Assembly (NCBI GenBank): GCA_964531675.1
Contig: CAZHFW010000033.1
Span: forward strand, 1-40,729
Reading direction: 5' to 3'
From: CAZHFW01 sp964531675
GTDB taxonomy: Bacteria > Planctomycetota > Phycisphaerae > Phycisphaerales > UBA1924
Length of the DNA: 40,729 nt
Shown: piece after piece, positions 1-6,742 of the stretch
Layout: the number at the start of each line of letters is the position of its first letter
Position numbering within the stretch: the stretch's first letter is position 1
Translations under genes and position numbers: made by a program
The notes under the pieces: generated by a model
What the model saw: the letters and a program-made list of their open reading frames with translations, nothing else
Told to the model about the DNA's origin: nothing
The model's database searches: none

Positions 1-53
1 ACTCCCGACATTCAGCTTGGGAAGCTGACGTTCTACCGCTGAACTACGCCCGC
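1..53 (-). tRNA. tRNA-Gly (anticodon CCC), 5' part
   Basis: Read on the minus strand the sequence begins GCGGGCGTAGTTCAGCGGTA, a typical tRNA-Gly acceptor stem, position 8-9 TA and D-arm. A 5-bp anticodon stem TCAGC/GCTGA encloses the loop TTCCCAA, giving anticodon CCC at plus positions 19-21, which reads GGG codons. The variable region and start of the T-arm follow, and the gene leaves the window at base 1, so the T-arm, acceptor 3' strand and any CCA are not seen. A good promoter lies directly upstream. Isotype and anticodon are read directly from the sequence. Confidence 0.93.
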
Positions 54-62
54 GGCAGCGGC

Positions 63-91
63 ATTGTACTCGGGTGTTGCCTGGGGCTCAA
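63..91 (-). promoter_or_regulatory. Sigma70-type promoter of tRNA-Gly
   Basis: On the minus strand a -35 hexamer TTGAGC (91-86) and a -10 hexamer TACAAT (68-63) are separated by 17 nt. The predicted transcription start falls a few bases before the tRNA 5' end at 53. This is the best-matching housekeeping promoter in the window and a useful reference for the organism's promoter pattern. Confidence 0.75.
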
Positions 92-149
92 CCGGGTGGC
101 TTTTTGGGGCTGGCGGACGCCTTCTGGGAGGGCTCTTTCAGCGTTCATG

Positions 150-262
150 GCTGGTGCGGTCGGGCCTGGCTCGTTCGAGGCTGGTGCGTTTGGGGCCTGA
201 CGCGTTCGGGCCCGGCGCGTTCGGGCCCGGCGCGTTCGGGGTTGGTGCGTTCAGGGCTGGCT
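150..262. repeat. Imperfect 15-bp tandem repeat, GCGTTCGGGCCCG type
   Basis: A degenerate unit built on GCGTTCGGGCCCG recurs at about 15-16 bp spacing. GCGTT cores start near 186, 202, 217, 232 and 247, and weaker copies extend back to about 156. The array lies between the tRNA-Gly promoter and the end of the membrane-protein gene, and its last copies touch that gene's stop codon region. I see no hairpin with a T-run here, so it is not an obvious terminator. Function unknown. Confidence 0.6.
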
Positions 263-844
263 TCGGTGGAGCATCTGGGCGTGGGTGCGTTTGATGACGA
301 GGAACCAGACCATGCAGAAGGTGGGCCAGGCCAGCGAGAGGATGACGCCGCAGGCGATGCCGATGATCATGCCGATGGGGCTCTGGTTCTTGGAGAAGGG
401 GCTGTCGGGGTTGGCGGCGGCCCAGGACTTCATGGCGGCCTGCTGCTGGAGCTGCAGGAAGATGCCGAAGAGGCCGGAGAGGAAGGAAGGCGGGGCCCAG
501 ATGAGGTGGAGTGTGCGGCCGAGCTTCTGACGGCCGAGGGTGAGGCCGCCGGCGGCCAGGAGGAGGATCGCCAGCACCACGCCCAGTCCGAGCTGCACGA
601 ACATGAGCGGCGAGGGCTTCATGAACGGCGGGAGGTTGTTGGGATCGATGGCGGGGTTGCCCTTCATCATGTCGGGCATGGCGACCATCATGGCTCCGCC
701 GCAGACGGCGCAGATGATGCCAAGGGAGCCCAGGGCCAGGCTCACGCCTCCGACGACCTTGGGCCAGGTCGGGGGGAAGGGCTCGAAGTCATCGAGCGGC
801 ATCGGCGTCTCGGGGGCCCCACCACGATTGAGTTCATCGGCCAT
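251..844 (-). CDS. Uncharacterised four-helix membrane protein
   Basis: A 197-residue protein I do not recognise. After a soluble, proline- and acid-rich N-terminus (about residues 1-27) four hydrophobic stretches are visible: around 29-55 (starting VVGGVSLALGSLG), 83-107, 115-133 and 155-185. This predicts an integral inner-membrane protein with both ends on the same side. No catalytic motif is apparent. The ATG at 844 has a GGGAG about 10 nt upstream, and a possible -10 (TATCCT, 893-888) lies 43 nt upstream. It is a monocistronic gene between pheS and the tRNA on the same strand. Codon use resembles its neighbours, so I consider it a real gene of unknown function. Confidence 0.75.
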   Translation of the reverse strand: MADELNRGGAPETPMPLDDFEPFPPTWPKVVGGVSLALGSLGIICAVCGGAMMVAMPDMMKGNPAIDPNNLPPFMKPSPLMFVQLGLGVVLAILLLAAGGLTLGRQKLGRTLHLIWAPPSFLSGLFGIFLQLQQQAAMKSWAAANPDSPFSKNQSPIGMIIGIACGVILSLAWPTFCMVWFLVIKRTHAQMLHRSQP

Positions 845-975
845 GACTGTGTGACTCCCAGAGCGGCGAGCGGTTCACGTGCGGCGCAGGATACCACCCT
901 GGCGACCCGCGACGGAGCGGCTCGGTCAGGCTGCCGGGAGGGATCTCTCGGGAACTGCGGGCGCCGGTTTCGGCT

Positions 976-2016
976 TCAGAGCTGGTTGAGGAAGCGCAGG
1001 TCGTTCTCGAAGAGCATGCGGATGTCGGGGATGGCGTACTTGCCCATGGCCAGGCGTTCGATGCCGAAGCCGAAGGCGAAGCCGGTCCACTCTTCGGGGT
1101 CGATCTTGCAGGCTTCGAGCACCGCGGGGTCGACCATGCCGCAACCGCCGAGCTCCATCCAACGGACGGGCTGGTCTTCGCGGAGGCGGATCTTCATGTC
1201 GAGTTCGGCGGAGGGTTCGGTGAAGGGGAAGAAGCTCGGGCGGAGGCGGATGTCGGCGTCGGGCCCGAAGTAGGCGCGGGCGAACTGGAGGAGCGTGGTC
1301 TTGAGGTCGGCCATGGTCACGCCGCGATCGAGGTAGAGGCCTTCGATCTGGTGGAACATGAACGAGTGGGTGGCGTCGACGGTGTCGGGGCGGTAGACGC
1401 GGCCCGGCGCGACGACCTTGATGGGCGCGGTGAGTTTCCCGCCGCCGGCTTTGACGGCGGCTTCCATGACGCGGATCTGCACGGTGCTGGTCTGGGAGCG
1501 GACCATGCGGGGCTTGTCGACCTTGCGGGGATCATCGACGTAGAAGTTGTCGATGGGATCTCGGGCGGGATGGCCCGCGGGGATGTTGAGCTTGACGAAG
1601 TTATGCTCGTCGTCTTCGAGTTCGGGGCCCTGCGCGACTTCGAAGCCCATGCGCGCGAAGACGTCGACGAGCTCGTTGCGGACGCGGGTGATGATGTGCT
1701 CGCGGCCGAGCGTGCGGACGTCGAGGAGTCCGGGTTCGGTCATATCGATGGATTCGGTGGGCCTGGGCGCGGCCGATCCGAGGGCGGCCTTGCGCGTGTT
1801 GAAGGCTTCCTCGAGCACGGTCTTGACCGAGTTGAGCTTGGCGCCGACCGCGGGCTTCTGTTCCTTGGGGACGTCTTTGAGCCCGCCCATGGCGGTCTTG
1901 AGCTTGCCGCTCGAGCCCAGATAGGCGATGCGCCAGGCCTCGAGGGCGGCGGGATCGGCGGCGGCGGAGAGCTCCGCGAGGCCCGAGGATTCGATCTGGT
2001 TGAGCAGGTCGAGCAT
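976..2016 (-). CDS. pheS: Phenylalanyl-tRNA synthetase alpha subunit
   Basis: Catalytic subunit of the (alpha-beta)2 enzyme that charges tRNA-Phe in the cytoplasm. The 346 residues (E. coli PheS has 327) comprise an N-terminal coiled-coil tRNA-binding arm (about 1-85) and a class II catalytic core. Class II signatures are visible as HPARD near 149-153 (motif 1 region), FHQIEGLYLD at 221-230 (motif 2) and GFAFGFGIERLAM at 312-324 (motif 3). The usual partner pheT is not in the window. The gene follows the ribosomal operon on the same strand but is separated from it by a terminator and has its own -10-like element, so it is probably transcribed independently. The ATG at 2016 has no Shine-Dalgarno sequence. 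Identity is certain. Confidence 0.97.
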   Translation of the reverse strand: MLDLLNQIESSGLAELSAAADPAALEAWRIAYLGSSGKLKTAMGGLKDVPKEQKPAVGAKLNSVKTVLEEAFNTRKAALGSAAPRPTESIDMTEPGLLDVRTLGREHIITRVRNELVDVFARMGFEVAQGPELEDDEHNFVKLNIPAGHPARDPIDNFYVDDPRKVDKPRMVRSQTSTVQIRVMEAAVKAGGGKLTAPIKVVAPGRVYRPDTVDATHSFMFHQIEGLYLDRGVTMADLKTTLLQFARAYFGPDADIRLRPSFFPFTEPSAELDMKIRLREDQPVRWMELGGCGMVDPAVLEACKIDPEEWTGFAFGFGIERLAMGKYAIPDIRMLFENDLRFLNQL

Positions 2017-2024
2017 TGTTTGAG

Positions 2025-2030
2025 AGTGTA
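2025..2030 (-). promoter_or_regulatory. -10-like TACACT close to the pheS start
   Basis: On the minus strand TACACT lies 8 nt before the pheS ATG, inside an AT-richer patch. No Shine-Dalgarno sequence is present between them, which suggests a nearly leaderless mRNA. No convincing -35 is visible, so this is a tentative call. Confidence 0.4.
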
Positions 2031-2090
2031 TCTCGGTGGTGTGCGGGTGGAGTCGGGAGAGACCCTGACCTTCGCGGGGCGCTCAGGTCG

Positions 2091-2157
2091 GGCTTCAGAT
2101 GCGAGTCAGGCTTCAGATGCAGGTCAGGCCTCTGGCGCGAGTCAGGCTTCAGACGCG
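2091..2157. repeat. 18-bp tandem repeat upstream of pheS
   Basis: Copies of GGCTTCAGATGCGAGTCA at 2091-2108, 2109-2126 and 2127-2144, with a partial fourth copy at 2145-2157. The first two differ at only two or three positions and the third is more divergent. The array sits between the ribosomal operon terminator and the pheS promoter-like element. It could be a decaying minisatellite or an array of binding sites; nothing in the sequence decides this. Confidence 0.7.
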
Positions 2158-2158
2158 T

Positions 2159-2194
2159 GGAAAAAGAAAGAGGCCCCGCGGATGGCGGGGCCTC
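2159..2194 (-). terminator. Intrinsic terminator of the ribosomal operon
   Basis: A perfect 10-bp stem GAGGCCCCGC/GCGGGGCCTC with a 5-nt loop (2170-2194) is followed on the minus strand by TTTCTTTTTCC. It begins 25 bp after the rplQ stop codon and matches a textbook rho-independent terminator, marking the end of the S10-spc-alpha operon. Confidence 0.92.
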
Positions 2195-2219
2195 TTGAGC
2201 GATTCGACTGCGGATCCGA

Positions 2220-2837
2220 TCAGGCCTTGGCCTCGGCCTTGCGGACCTTGGCGGCGAAGGCGGTGCGCTTGTCGGCGATGCGGCGGCGGGTGCTGGGCTT
2301 GCCGCCGATTTCGGGGCCTTCCTCGGCGCCGACGAACTGGATCACCACGAGTTCGGAGGCGTCACCGACGCGGTGACGGCCGAGCTTGATGATGCGGGTG
2401 TAGCCGCCGGCGCGATCCTTGAAGCGGGGCGCGACGTTCTCGAAGATGTGCTTGACGATCTTGGGGGAGGAGCGGAGCTCGCCGTAGCGGTTGCGCTCGA
2501 CCTGAGAGCTCTCGGGGACGGGGAAGAAGCTGCTGGCCCGCTCGCGCAGGTTGTTGACGGCTTCCTTCTCGGCGTCGGAGGCGTTCTTGGGGAGGTAGAG
2601 CCAGTCGAAGCCCTGACGGTCACGGCCGAGCTTGGCGATGACCAGACGGCGGGCGTGGAGGTCGCCGCGCTTGGCGAGCGTGACGATCTTCTCGACCAGG
2701 GGCTGAACAGCCTTGGCCTTGGGCAGGGTGGTGACGACCTGGCCGTGCTCGAACAGGCCCGCCGCGATGTTGCGGAGGGTGCTGGCGCGGTGGGCGGTGG
2801 TACGCCCGAGTTTGAAACCTGCCTTGCGGTGACGCAT
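2220..2837 (-). CDS. rplQ: 50S ribosomal protein bL17 with internal insertion
   Basis: Large-subunit protein at the peptide exit tunnel side of the 50S. I placed the start at the ATG at 2837 (MRHRKAGFKLGRT), the family's canonical N-terminus, and not at the upstream in-frame ATG at 3008. Residues 1-72 and about 127-168 (including DRAGGYTRIIKLG) match bL17. The protein has 205 residues, whereas typical bL17 has about 115-130. The excess is an extra block of roughly residues 73-126 (containing FDWLYLPKN and SSFFPVPES), placed between the two conserved halves, plus a basic C-terminal tail. The last gene of the operon, it is followed directly by the terminator. Confidence 0.95.
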   Translation of the reverse strand: MRHRKAGFKLGRTTAHRASTLRNIAAGLFEHGQVVTTLPKAKAVQPLVEKIVTLAKRGDLHARRLVIAKLGRDRQGFDWLYLPKNASDAEKEAVNNLRERASSFFPVPESSQVERNRYGELRSSPKIVKHIFENVAPRFKDRAGGYTRIIKLGRHRVGDASELVVIQFVGAEEGPEIGGKPSTRRRIADKRTAFAAKVRKAEAKA

Positions 2838-3039
2838 GACTCGAACTCCGAACCGGTGTGGGAGCGGCGCGATCGTGCGCCGGATCCGACCGGGATGAAA
2901 CGTGCGAACCAGAACGCGGAAGGTTCTGGCCTGTCTTCTCCGGGCGGGCCCGGAAAAAGGCAGGGAGGAACTATAGACCGGACCCCGGATGGAATCCTCC
3001 CGGAGCATTCACGCCGGGAGGGTGACCAGGACCCGAACA

Positions 3040-3061
3040 CCCGCCGGAGGGCTCCGGCGGG
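3040..3061 (-). other. Hairpin directly after rpoA
   Basis: The arms CCCGCCGGAG/CTCCGGCGGG are a perfect 10-bp inverted repeat with a 2-nt centre, 7 nt past the rpoA stop. There is no T-run after it on the minus strand (TGTTCGGG follows), so it is more likely an mRNA 3'-end stabiliser, pause or processing site than a full terminator. The rpoA-rplQ gap is otherwise 231 bp without a gene. Confidence 0.55.
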
Positions 3062-3068
3062 AAGGGGA

Positions 3069-4103
3069 TCAGACCTGCTCCTGGGCGGGGATTTCCGGCT
3101 TCTCGACGGTCATTCCCTCGGGGAGCTTCATGCCCAGGTCCAGGCCGAGGTCCTGGAGCTTGCGCTTGACCTCGCGGAGGCTGGTGCGGCCGAAGGAGCG
3201 GAGCTTGAGCAGGTCGTTGTCGGTCTGGGTGACCAGCTGGGCGACGTTCTCGATGCGGGCCGACTCGAGGCAGTTGGACGCACGCACGGAGAGCTCGAGC
3301 TCGGAGACGGGCATGTTGAGCTTGCGGATGAGATCCTCGTCGACGCCGGCGGCGGCGGCGGCCTCTTCGCTCACGCGTTCGTCGCCCAGCTCGAAGTACT
3401 GGACGAAGGGGTTGAGGTGCTTGCGGAAGATCTTGGCGGCCTCGACGAGCGCGAGCTCGGGGGAGACGGTGCCGTTGGTCCAGATCTCGAGCGTGAGCTT
3501 GTCGTAGTTGGTGCGCTGGCCGACGCGGGTGTCCTCGACCTTGTAGCGGACGCGCTGCACGGGGGAGTAGGCGGCGTCGACGTGGATGAGGCCGATCTCC
3601 TGCTCCTCGAGGTTGGCGTACTGCTCGCTGGCGGGAACGTAACCACGGCCCTTGGCGACGTGGAGCTCCATCTCGAAGTCGATCGCGTCGGTGAGCGTGC
3701 AGAGGACCAGGTCCTTGTTGATCACGGTGACCGCGGTGTCGGCCTGGATCATGTCGGCGGTGACTTCGCCGGGCCCGCGGGCGGCGAGCTTCATGACCTT
3801 GGGCTCATCGCCTTCGAGCTTGACGATGAGGTTCTTGACGTTGAGGACGATGTCGACGACATCTTCCATGACGCCGGGCAGCGAGCTGAACTCGTGCGGG
3901 GCGCCCTTGATCTTGATGGCGGTGACAGCGGCGCCTTCGAGGGACGACAGCAGAACGCGGCGGAGCGAGTTGCCGACGGTGGTGCCGAAGCCGCGCTCGA
4001 AGGGCTCAACGGAGAAGCGGCCGTAGACGCTGCTGTTGAAGCGGGCGTCGGGCGTCACGCGCGTGGGGAGTTCCATGCCACGCCAACGGAAGCGGGTCGT
4101 CAT
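3069..4103 (-). CDS. rpoA: DNA-directed RNA polymerase alpha subunit
   Basis: Alpha subunit that dimerises to seed assembly of RNA polymerase and contacts activators and UP elements through its C-terminal domain. The 344 residues contain the N-terminal dimerisation domain (GFGTTVGNSLRRVLLSSLEGAAVT, residues about 39-62, with the conserved GNSLRR motif) and the C-terminal helix-hairpin-helix domain (about 265-325, with RASNCLESARI and LGLDLGM). The start at 4103 has GGGAGTTCCTAA-like complementary sequence only weakly resembling a Shine-Dalgarno. In many bacteria rpsD lies just upstream; here it is absent and a 184-bp gap with a hairpin takes its place. Identity is certain. Confidence 0.98.
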   Translation of the reverse strand: MTTRFRWRGMELPTRVTPDARFNSSVYGRFSVEPFERGFGTTVGNSLRRVLLSSLEGAAVTAIKIKGAPHEFSSLPGVMEDVVDIVLNVKNLIVKLEGDEPKVMKLAARGPGEVTADMIQADTAVTVINKDLVLCTLTDAIDFEMELHVAKGRGYVPASEQYANLEEQEIGLIHVDAAYSPVQRVRYKVEDTRVGQRTNYDKLTLEIWTNGTVSPELALVEAAKIFRKHLNPFVQYFELGDERVSEEAAAAAGVDEDLIRKLNMPVSELELSVRASNCLESARIENVAQLVTQTDNDLLKLRSFGRTSLREVKRKLQDLGLDLGMKLPEGMTVEKPEIPAQEQV

Positions 4104-4160
4104 TGGGAGTTCCTAACTGCCGGCGGGCCATCAAGCAAGGCTGCCCGAAGTCCGGGTATC

Positions 4161-4197
4161 GAGGAACCCACGCGATGCCGGCGGATGCGTGGGCCTC
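4161..4197 (-). promoter_or_regulatory. Structured leader between rpsK and rpoA
   Basis: On the minus strand GAGG-CCCACGC pairs with GCGTGGG-(TT bulge)-CCTC, making an 11-bp stem with a 13-nt loop rich in CCGCCGG, about 58 nt before the rpoA start. It occupies the position where rpsD (S4, translational repressor of the alpha operon in E. coli) usually sits. It could be a regulatory RNA element or a remnant; the structure is seen, the role is inferred. Confidence 0.4.
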
Positions 4198-4287
4198 AGC
4201 TTTCCGGAGGGCACTGAAACGGCAAGGCGGAGCCTGTGCCGAGAAGACACGCAGGGACCGTGAGGCCCAAGCGTGTTGGGAACGAAC

Positions 4288-4671
4288 TTAGACGCGGCGG
4301 CGCTTGGAGGGGCGGCAGCCGTTGTGGGGAACCGCGGTGCGGTCTTCAACAGCGGTGACGCGGAGGCCGGCGCTGGTGAGGCCGTTGACGGCGGATTCGC
4401 GACCGGCGCCGGCGCCGGTGATGCGGACTTCGATCTCGGTCATGCCGAGCTTGCGGACCTTCTGGCCGGAGTTCTCACCGGCGCGGGTGGCGGCGAAGGG
4501 GGTGCTCTTGCGGGCGCCCTTGAAGCCCATCGTGCCAGCGGAGTCCCAGGCGACGGTCTCGCCGTTCATGTCGGTGATGGTGACGATGGTGTTGTTCTGG
4601 GTCGCCTTGATGTGGGCGATGCCGCGAACGACGTTCTTGCGAACCTTGGCCTTCTTGACAGCGGTCGACAT
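4288..4671 (-). CDS. rpsK: 30S ribosomal protein uS11
   Basis: Platform protein of the 30S subunit next to the mRNA exit and the Shine-Dalgarno helix. The 127 residues match the family length. Recognisable blocks are GIAHIKATQNNTIVTITD (about 17-34), WDSAGTMGFKGARKSTPFAA and the C-terminal PHNGCRPSKRRRV that is nearly invariant in bacteria. The start ATG at 4671 has GAGGA close upstream. Placed between rpsM and rpoA in the alpha operon as usual. Confidence 0.97.
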   Translation of the reverse strand: MSTAVKKAKVRKNVVRGIAHIKATQNNTIVTITDMNGETVAWDSAGTMGFKGARKSTPFAATRAGENSGQKVRKLGMTEIEVRITGAGAGRESAVNGLTSAGLRVTAVEDRTAVPHNGCRPSKRRRV

Positions 4672-4744
4672 GGATTCCTCCGCGGATCAGCCGACCCGAA
4701 GGGTCGTCCCCGCAATTTTGAGACGTGGGTGCGAAACAAGCAGA

Positions 4745-4767
4745 CCGCCGGGCCTGAGGCTCGGCGG
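4745..4767 (-). other. Hairpin after rpsM
   Basis: A 9-bp stem CCGCCGGGC/GCTCGGCGG (one G-U pair) with loop CTGAG starts 12 nt past the rpsM stop. It is followed on the minus strand by TCTGCTTGTTTCGC, a poor T-tract. Probably a partial terminator or an mRNA-stabilising structure. Confidence 0.5.
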
Positions 4768-4779
4768 CCTGTGATGTGA

Positions 4780-5160
4780 TTACTTGGCCTTGACGCTCTT
4801 CTTGCCGGCGACGGTCTTCTTCTTGCCCTTGCGGGTGCGCGCGTTGGACTGGGTGCGCTGGCCGCGGACGGGGAGACCCTTGCGGTGGCGATCGCCGCGG
4901 TAGGACTTGATGTCCTTGAGGCGCTGGATGTTCTGCTGGACCTGGCGACGCAGGGCGCCTTCGACGAGGTAGTTGGCGTCGATGATGGCGTTGATCTGCG
5001 CGAGCTTGGCCTCATCGACCTCGTTGGAGCGATGATCAGGATCGATCCCCGCCTCGGTCAGGATGTCCTTGGCGAACTTCGGCCCGATGCCATGGATGTA
5101 CTGCAGGGCGAAGTAGATCTTCTTCTTGTCGGGGATATCGATACCGGCAACGCGTGGCAC
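4780..5160 (-). CDS. rpsM: 30S ribosomal protein uS13
   Basis: Head protein of the 30S that bridges to the 50S and contacts P-site tRNA. I start it at the GTG at 5160 (protein (V/M)PRVAGIDIPDKK, 126 residues, family 118-126), because an AGGAG lies 8 nt upstream and PRVAGIDIP is the family's N-terminus. The in-frame ATG at 5190 adds ten unconserved residues. The helix-two-turn-helix core (IHGIGPKFAKDI) and basic C-terminal tail (SYRGDRHRKGLPVRGQRTQSNARTRKGKKK, split here for length: conserved GLPVRGQRT and NARTRKG) are present. A hairpin (5179-5204) separates it from rpmJ. Confidence 0.95.
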   Translation of the reverse strand: MPRVAGIDIPDKKKIYFALQYIHGIGPKFAKDILTEAGIDPDHRSNEVDEAKLAQINAIIDANYLVEGALRRQVQQNIQRLKDIKSYRGDRHRKGLPVRGQRTQSNARTRKGKKKTVAGKKSVKAK

Positions 5161-5220
5161 TGGTGAGTCTCCTGGTACGCCCCGACTCAAACTCGGCGTC
5201 GGGCGATGGAATCGAGTCCT

Positions 5221-5337
5221 TTAGCCCTGAACCTGCTTGTGCTTGGGGTCGGCCTTGCAGATCACGCGGACCTTACCCTTGCGGCGGACGACCTGGCACG
5301 AACCGCAGATCTTTCGAACGCTGGCTTTGACCTTCAC
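5221..5337 (-). CDS. rpmJ: 50S ribosomal protein bL36
   Basis: Smallest 50S protein, a zinc ribbon near the peptidyl transferase centre base. The GTG at 5337 gives KVKASVRKICGSC at the N-terminus and 38 residues, exactly the usual length; GGAAGG lies 6 nt upstream. The zinc ligands C-x2-C...C-x4-H are present (C11, C14, C27, H32), so this is the zinc-binding C+ form. A longer frame reaching back to 5415 adds 26 residues without similarity and is rejected. Confidence 0.95.
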   Translation of the reverse strand: MKVKASVRKICGSCQVVRRKGKVRVICKADPKHKQVQG

Positions 5338-5602
5338 AAGACACCTTCCGTCGCGGCGTGATCCGACAGTGGGTCCGCCTCGGAAACCCTTTCCGAAGCT
5401 GGACGTGGCGGACACGGATGCCGCAAATCCCCCGACCGGTGAGGACGTGGGAAGGGGATATTAGTCCCGGTCAAATCCCAAGTCACGCACGGTCGAGAGC
5501 TGAATTCCGACGACAAAGCCTGAGGACAAGCCCGGCCAGGGGCTTGCCAGGCACGTTCGGGAGGCGGTCAGGCCTTCCTCCCCCACCGCGATCCCTACGG
5601 GA

Positions 5603-5827
5603 TCAGTGGCGGAACGTGATGCGGGCCTTGGAAAGGTCGTAGGGGCTGATCTCGACGGTCACTCGGTCGCCCGGGAGGATGCGGATGTAGTTCACGCGCA
5701 TCTTGCCCGCGACGTACGCGAGGACCTCGGTCTTCTGCTCGTTCGGGAGGCGGACCTTGAACATGGCGTTGGGGAGAGCCTCCACCACGGTGCCTTCGAA
5801 CGTGAACTTGTCGTCCTGTTTGCCCAT
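5603..5827 (-). CDS. infA: Translation initiation factor IF-1
   Basis: OB-fold factor that binds the 30S A site with IF-2 and IF-3 during initiation. The 74 residues from ATG 5827 (MGKQDDKFTFEGTVVEALPN, continuing with FKVRL and KMRVNYIRILPGDRV) span the entire conserved family, which is 72-74 residues long. A GGAG lies 4 nt upstream of this ATG, so independent translation is plausible. The same frame is also open upstream into map with no stop codon, so a Map-IF-1 fusion product is formally possible; see the map entry. I favour the separate IF-1 because IF-1 works as a small free factor. Confidence 0.9.
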   Translation of the reverse strand: MGKQDDKFTFEGTVVEALPNAMFKVRLPNEQKTEVLAYVAGKMRVNYIRILPGDRVTVEISPYDLSKARITFRH

Positions 5828-6736
5828 ACGGCTCCAGTAGGCCCCTGGGGAACTCCCCGGAGGCGGATACCCGAACCGGCCGGACCATCCGGCGGCTCGG
5901 ACGCTGAAGGTTAGGGGGGTCCCCCCCACCAATTGCAAATCTAAGGCCCGAACCGGGGTCAGATCGCGAATTCCGTCGGCGGTGACCGCCAGGGTGCGTT
6001 CCTCGTGGGCGGCTGGGGCGCGATCGGCGGTGAGGGCGGTCCAGCCATCATCGAGTTCGACGGATTCGGCGCTGCCTGTGGTCAGGATGGGCTCGACGGT
6101 GATGACCATGCCCGGCCTGAGGATGAGATCGCCCTCGGCCTGGAGCCAGGCGGCGATTTCGGCTTCGACGATGGGGAGCCTGGGCGGTTCGTGGAGCGTG
6201 CGGCCGATGCCGTGACCGACGTAGCGCGCGATGGGCTTGAGTCCGGCGGCGCGCGCGTGTTCGCGGATGAGGGCTGCGATGTCCGACCAGCGCACGCCCG
6301 GCGCCATGGACGCGATGGCGCCGTGGAGACACTCGCGGGTGGTGGTGAAGAGCCGGCGCGATTCGTCGGGCGCTTCGGGCATTGCGAGCGTGAGCGCGGC
6401 GTCGGCGCACCAGCCTTCGAAGGCGATCGAGAGATCGAGCGTGACCAGATCGGTGTCGCGGATGATGCGATGCGACGGCGGCGCGTGCACGATTTCTTCG
6501 TTGATGCAGACGCAGACGACGCCCGGATAAGGCTCGCGTGTGGACGCGGCGGTGTATCCGTCGAGGATTGCGACGGCGCCGGCGTCGGCGATGAGTTGTC
6601 TGGCGAGCTTGTCGAGCTGGAGGCTGGTGACGCCCGGGAGGGCGGCGATGGCGAGCTGCTCGAGGATGGAGGAACAAACACGCCCCGCGTTCGACATGGC
6701 GTCGATCTCGCGGGGCGTCTTGAGCGTGAGGGGCAT
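5603..6736 (-). CDS. map: Methionine aminopeptidase, frame continuous with IF-1
   Basis: Type I methionine aminopeptidase removes the initiator Met from nascent proteins. Residues 1-261 are a complete enzyme with the metal ligands at D101, D112, H175, E215 and E246, plus substrate-contacting H84 and the GHGIGRTLHE motif. Residues 262-303 resemble untranslated spacer: they use codons rare elsewhere here (TTA, TTG, CAA, CTA) and contain a G7-A-C6 run (5927-5914). A TAA lies in the other frame immediately after this run (5913-5911), so one base fewer would end Map there at about 274 residues. Residues 304-377 are IF-1. Alternatives are a true fusion, a slippage-controlled junction or a sequencing error in the homopolymer. 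The start at 6736 follows secY by 6 nt. Confidence 0.85.
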   Translation of the reverse strand: MPLTLKTPREIDAMSNAGRVCSSILEQLAIAALPGVTSLQLDKLARQLIADAGAVAILDGYTAASTREPYPGVVCVCINEEIVHAPPSHRIIRDTDLVTLDLSIAFEGWCADAALTLAMPEAPDESRRLFTTTRECLHGAIASMAPGVRWSDIAALIREHARAAGLKPIARYVGHGIGRTLHEPPRLPIVEAEIAAWLQAEGDLILRPGMVITVEPILTTGSAESVELDDGWTALTADRAPAAHEERTLAVTADGIRDLTPVRALDLQLVGGTPLTFSVRAAGWSGRFGYPPPGSSPGAYWSRMGKQDDKFTFEGTVVEALPNAMFKVRLPNEQKTEVLAYVAGKMRVNYIRILPGDRVTVEISPYDLSKARITFRH

Positions 6737-6742
6737 GTTGGA

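Noticed and set aside
2373..4217. 614-residue plus-strand frame antisense to rplQ and rpoA
   Set aside because: It is the mirror of two certain genes. Long antisense frames are expected at this GC content, and its product is low-complexity Leu/Gly/Asp/Glu sequence without a recognisable domain.
4780..5190. Upstream ATG start for rpsM at 5190
   Set aside because: It adds ten unconserved residues; the GTG at 5160 has an AGGAG at 8 nt and gives the family N-terminus.
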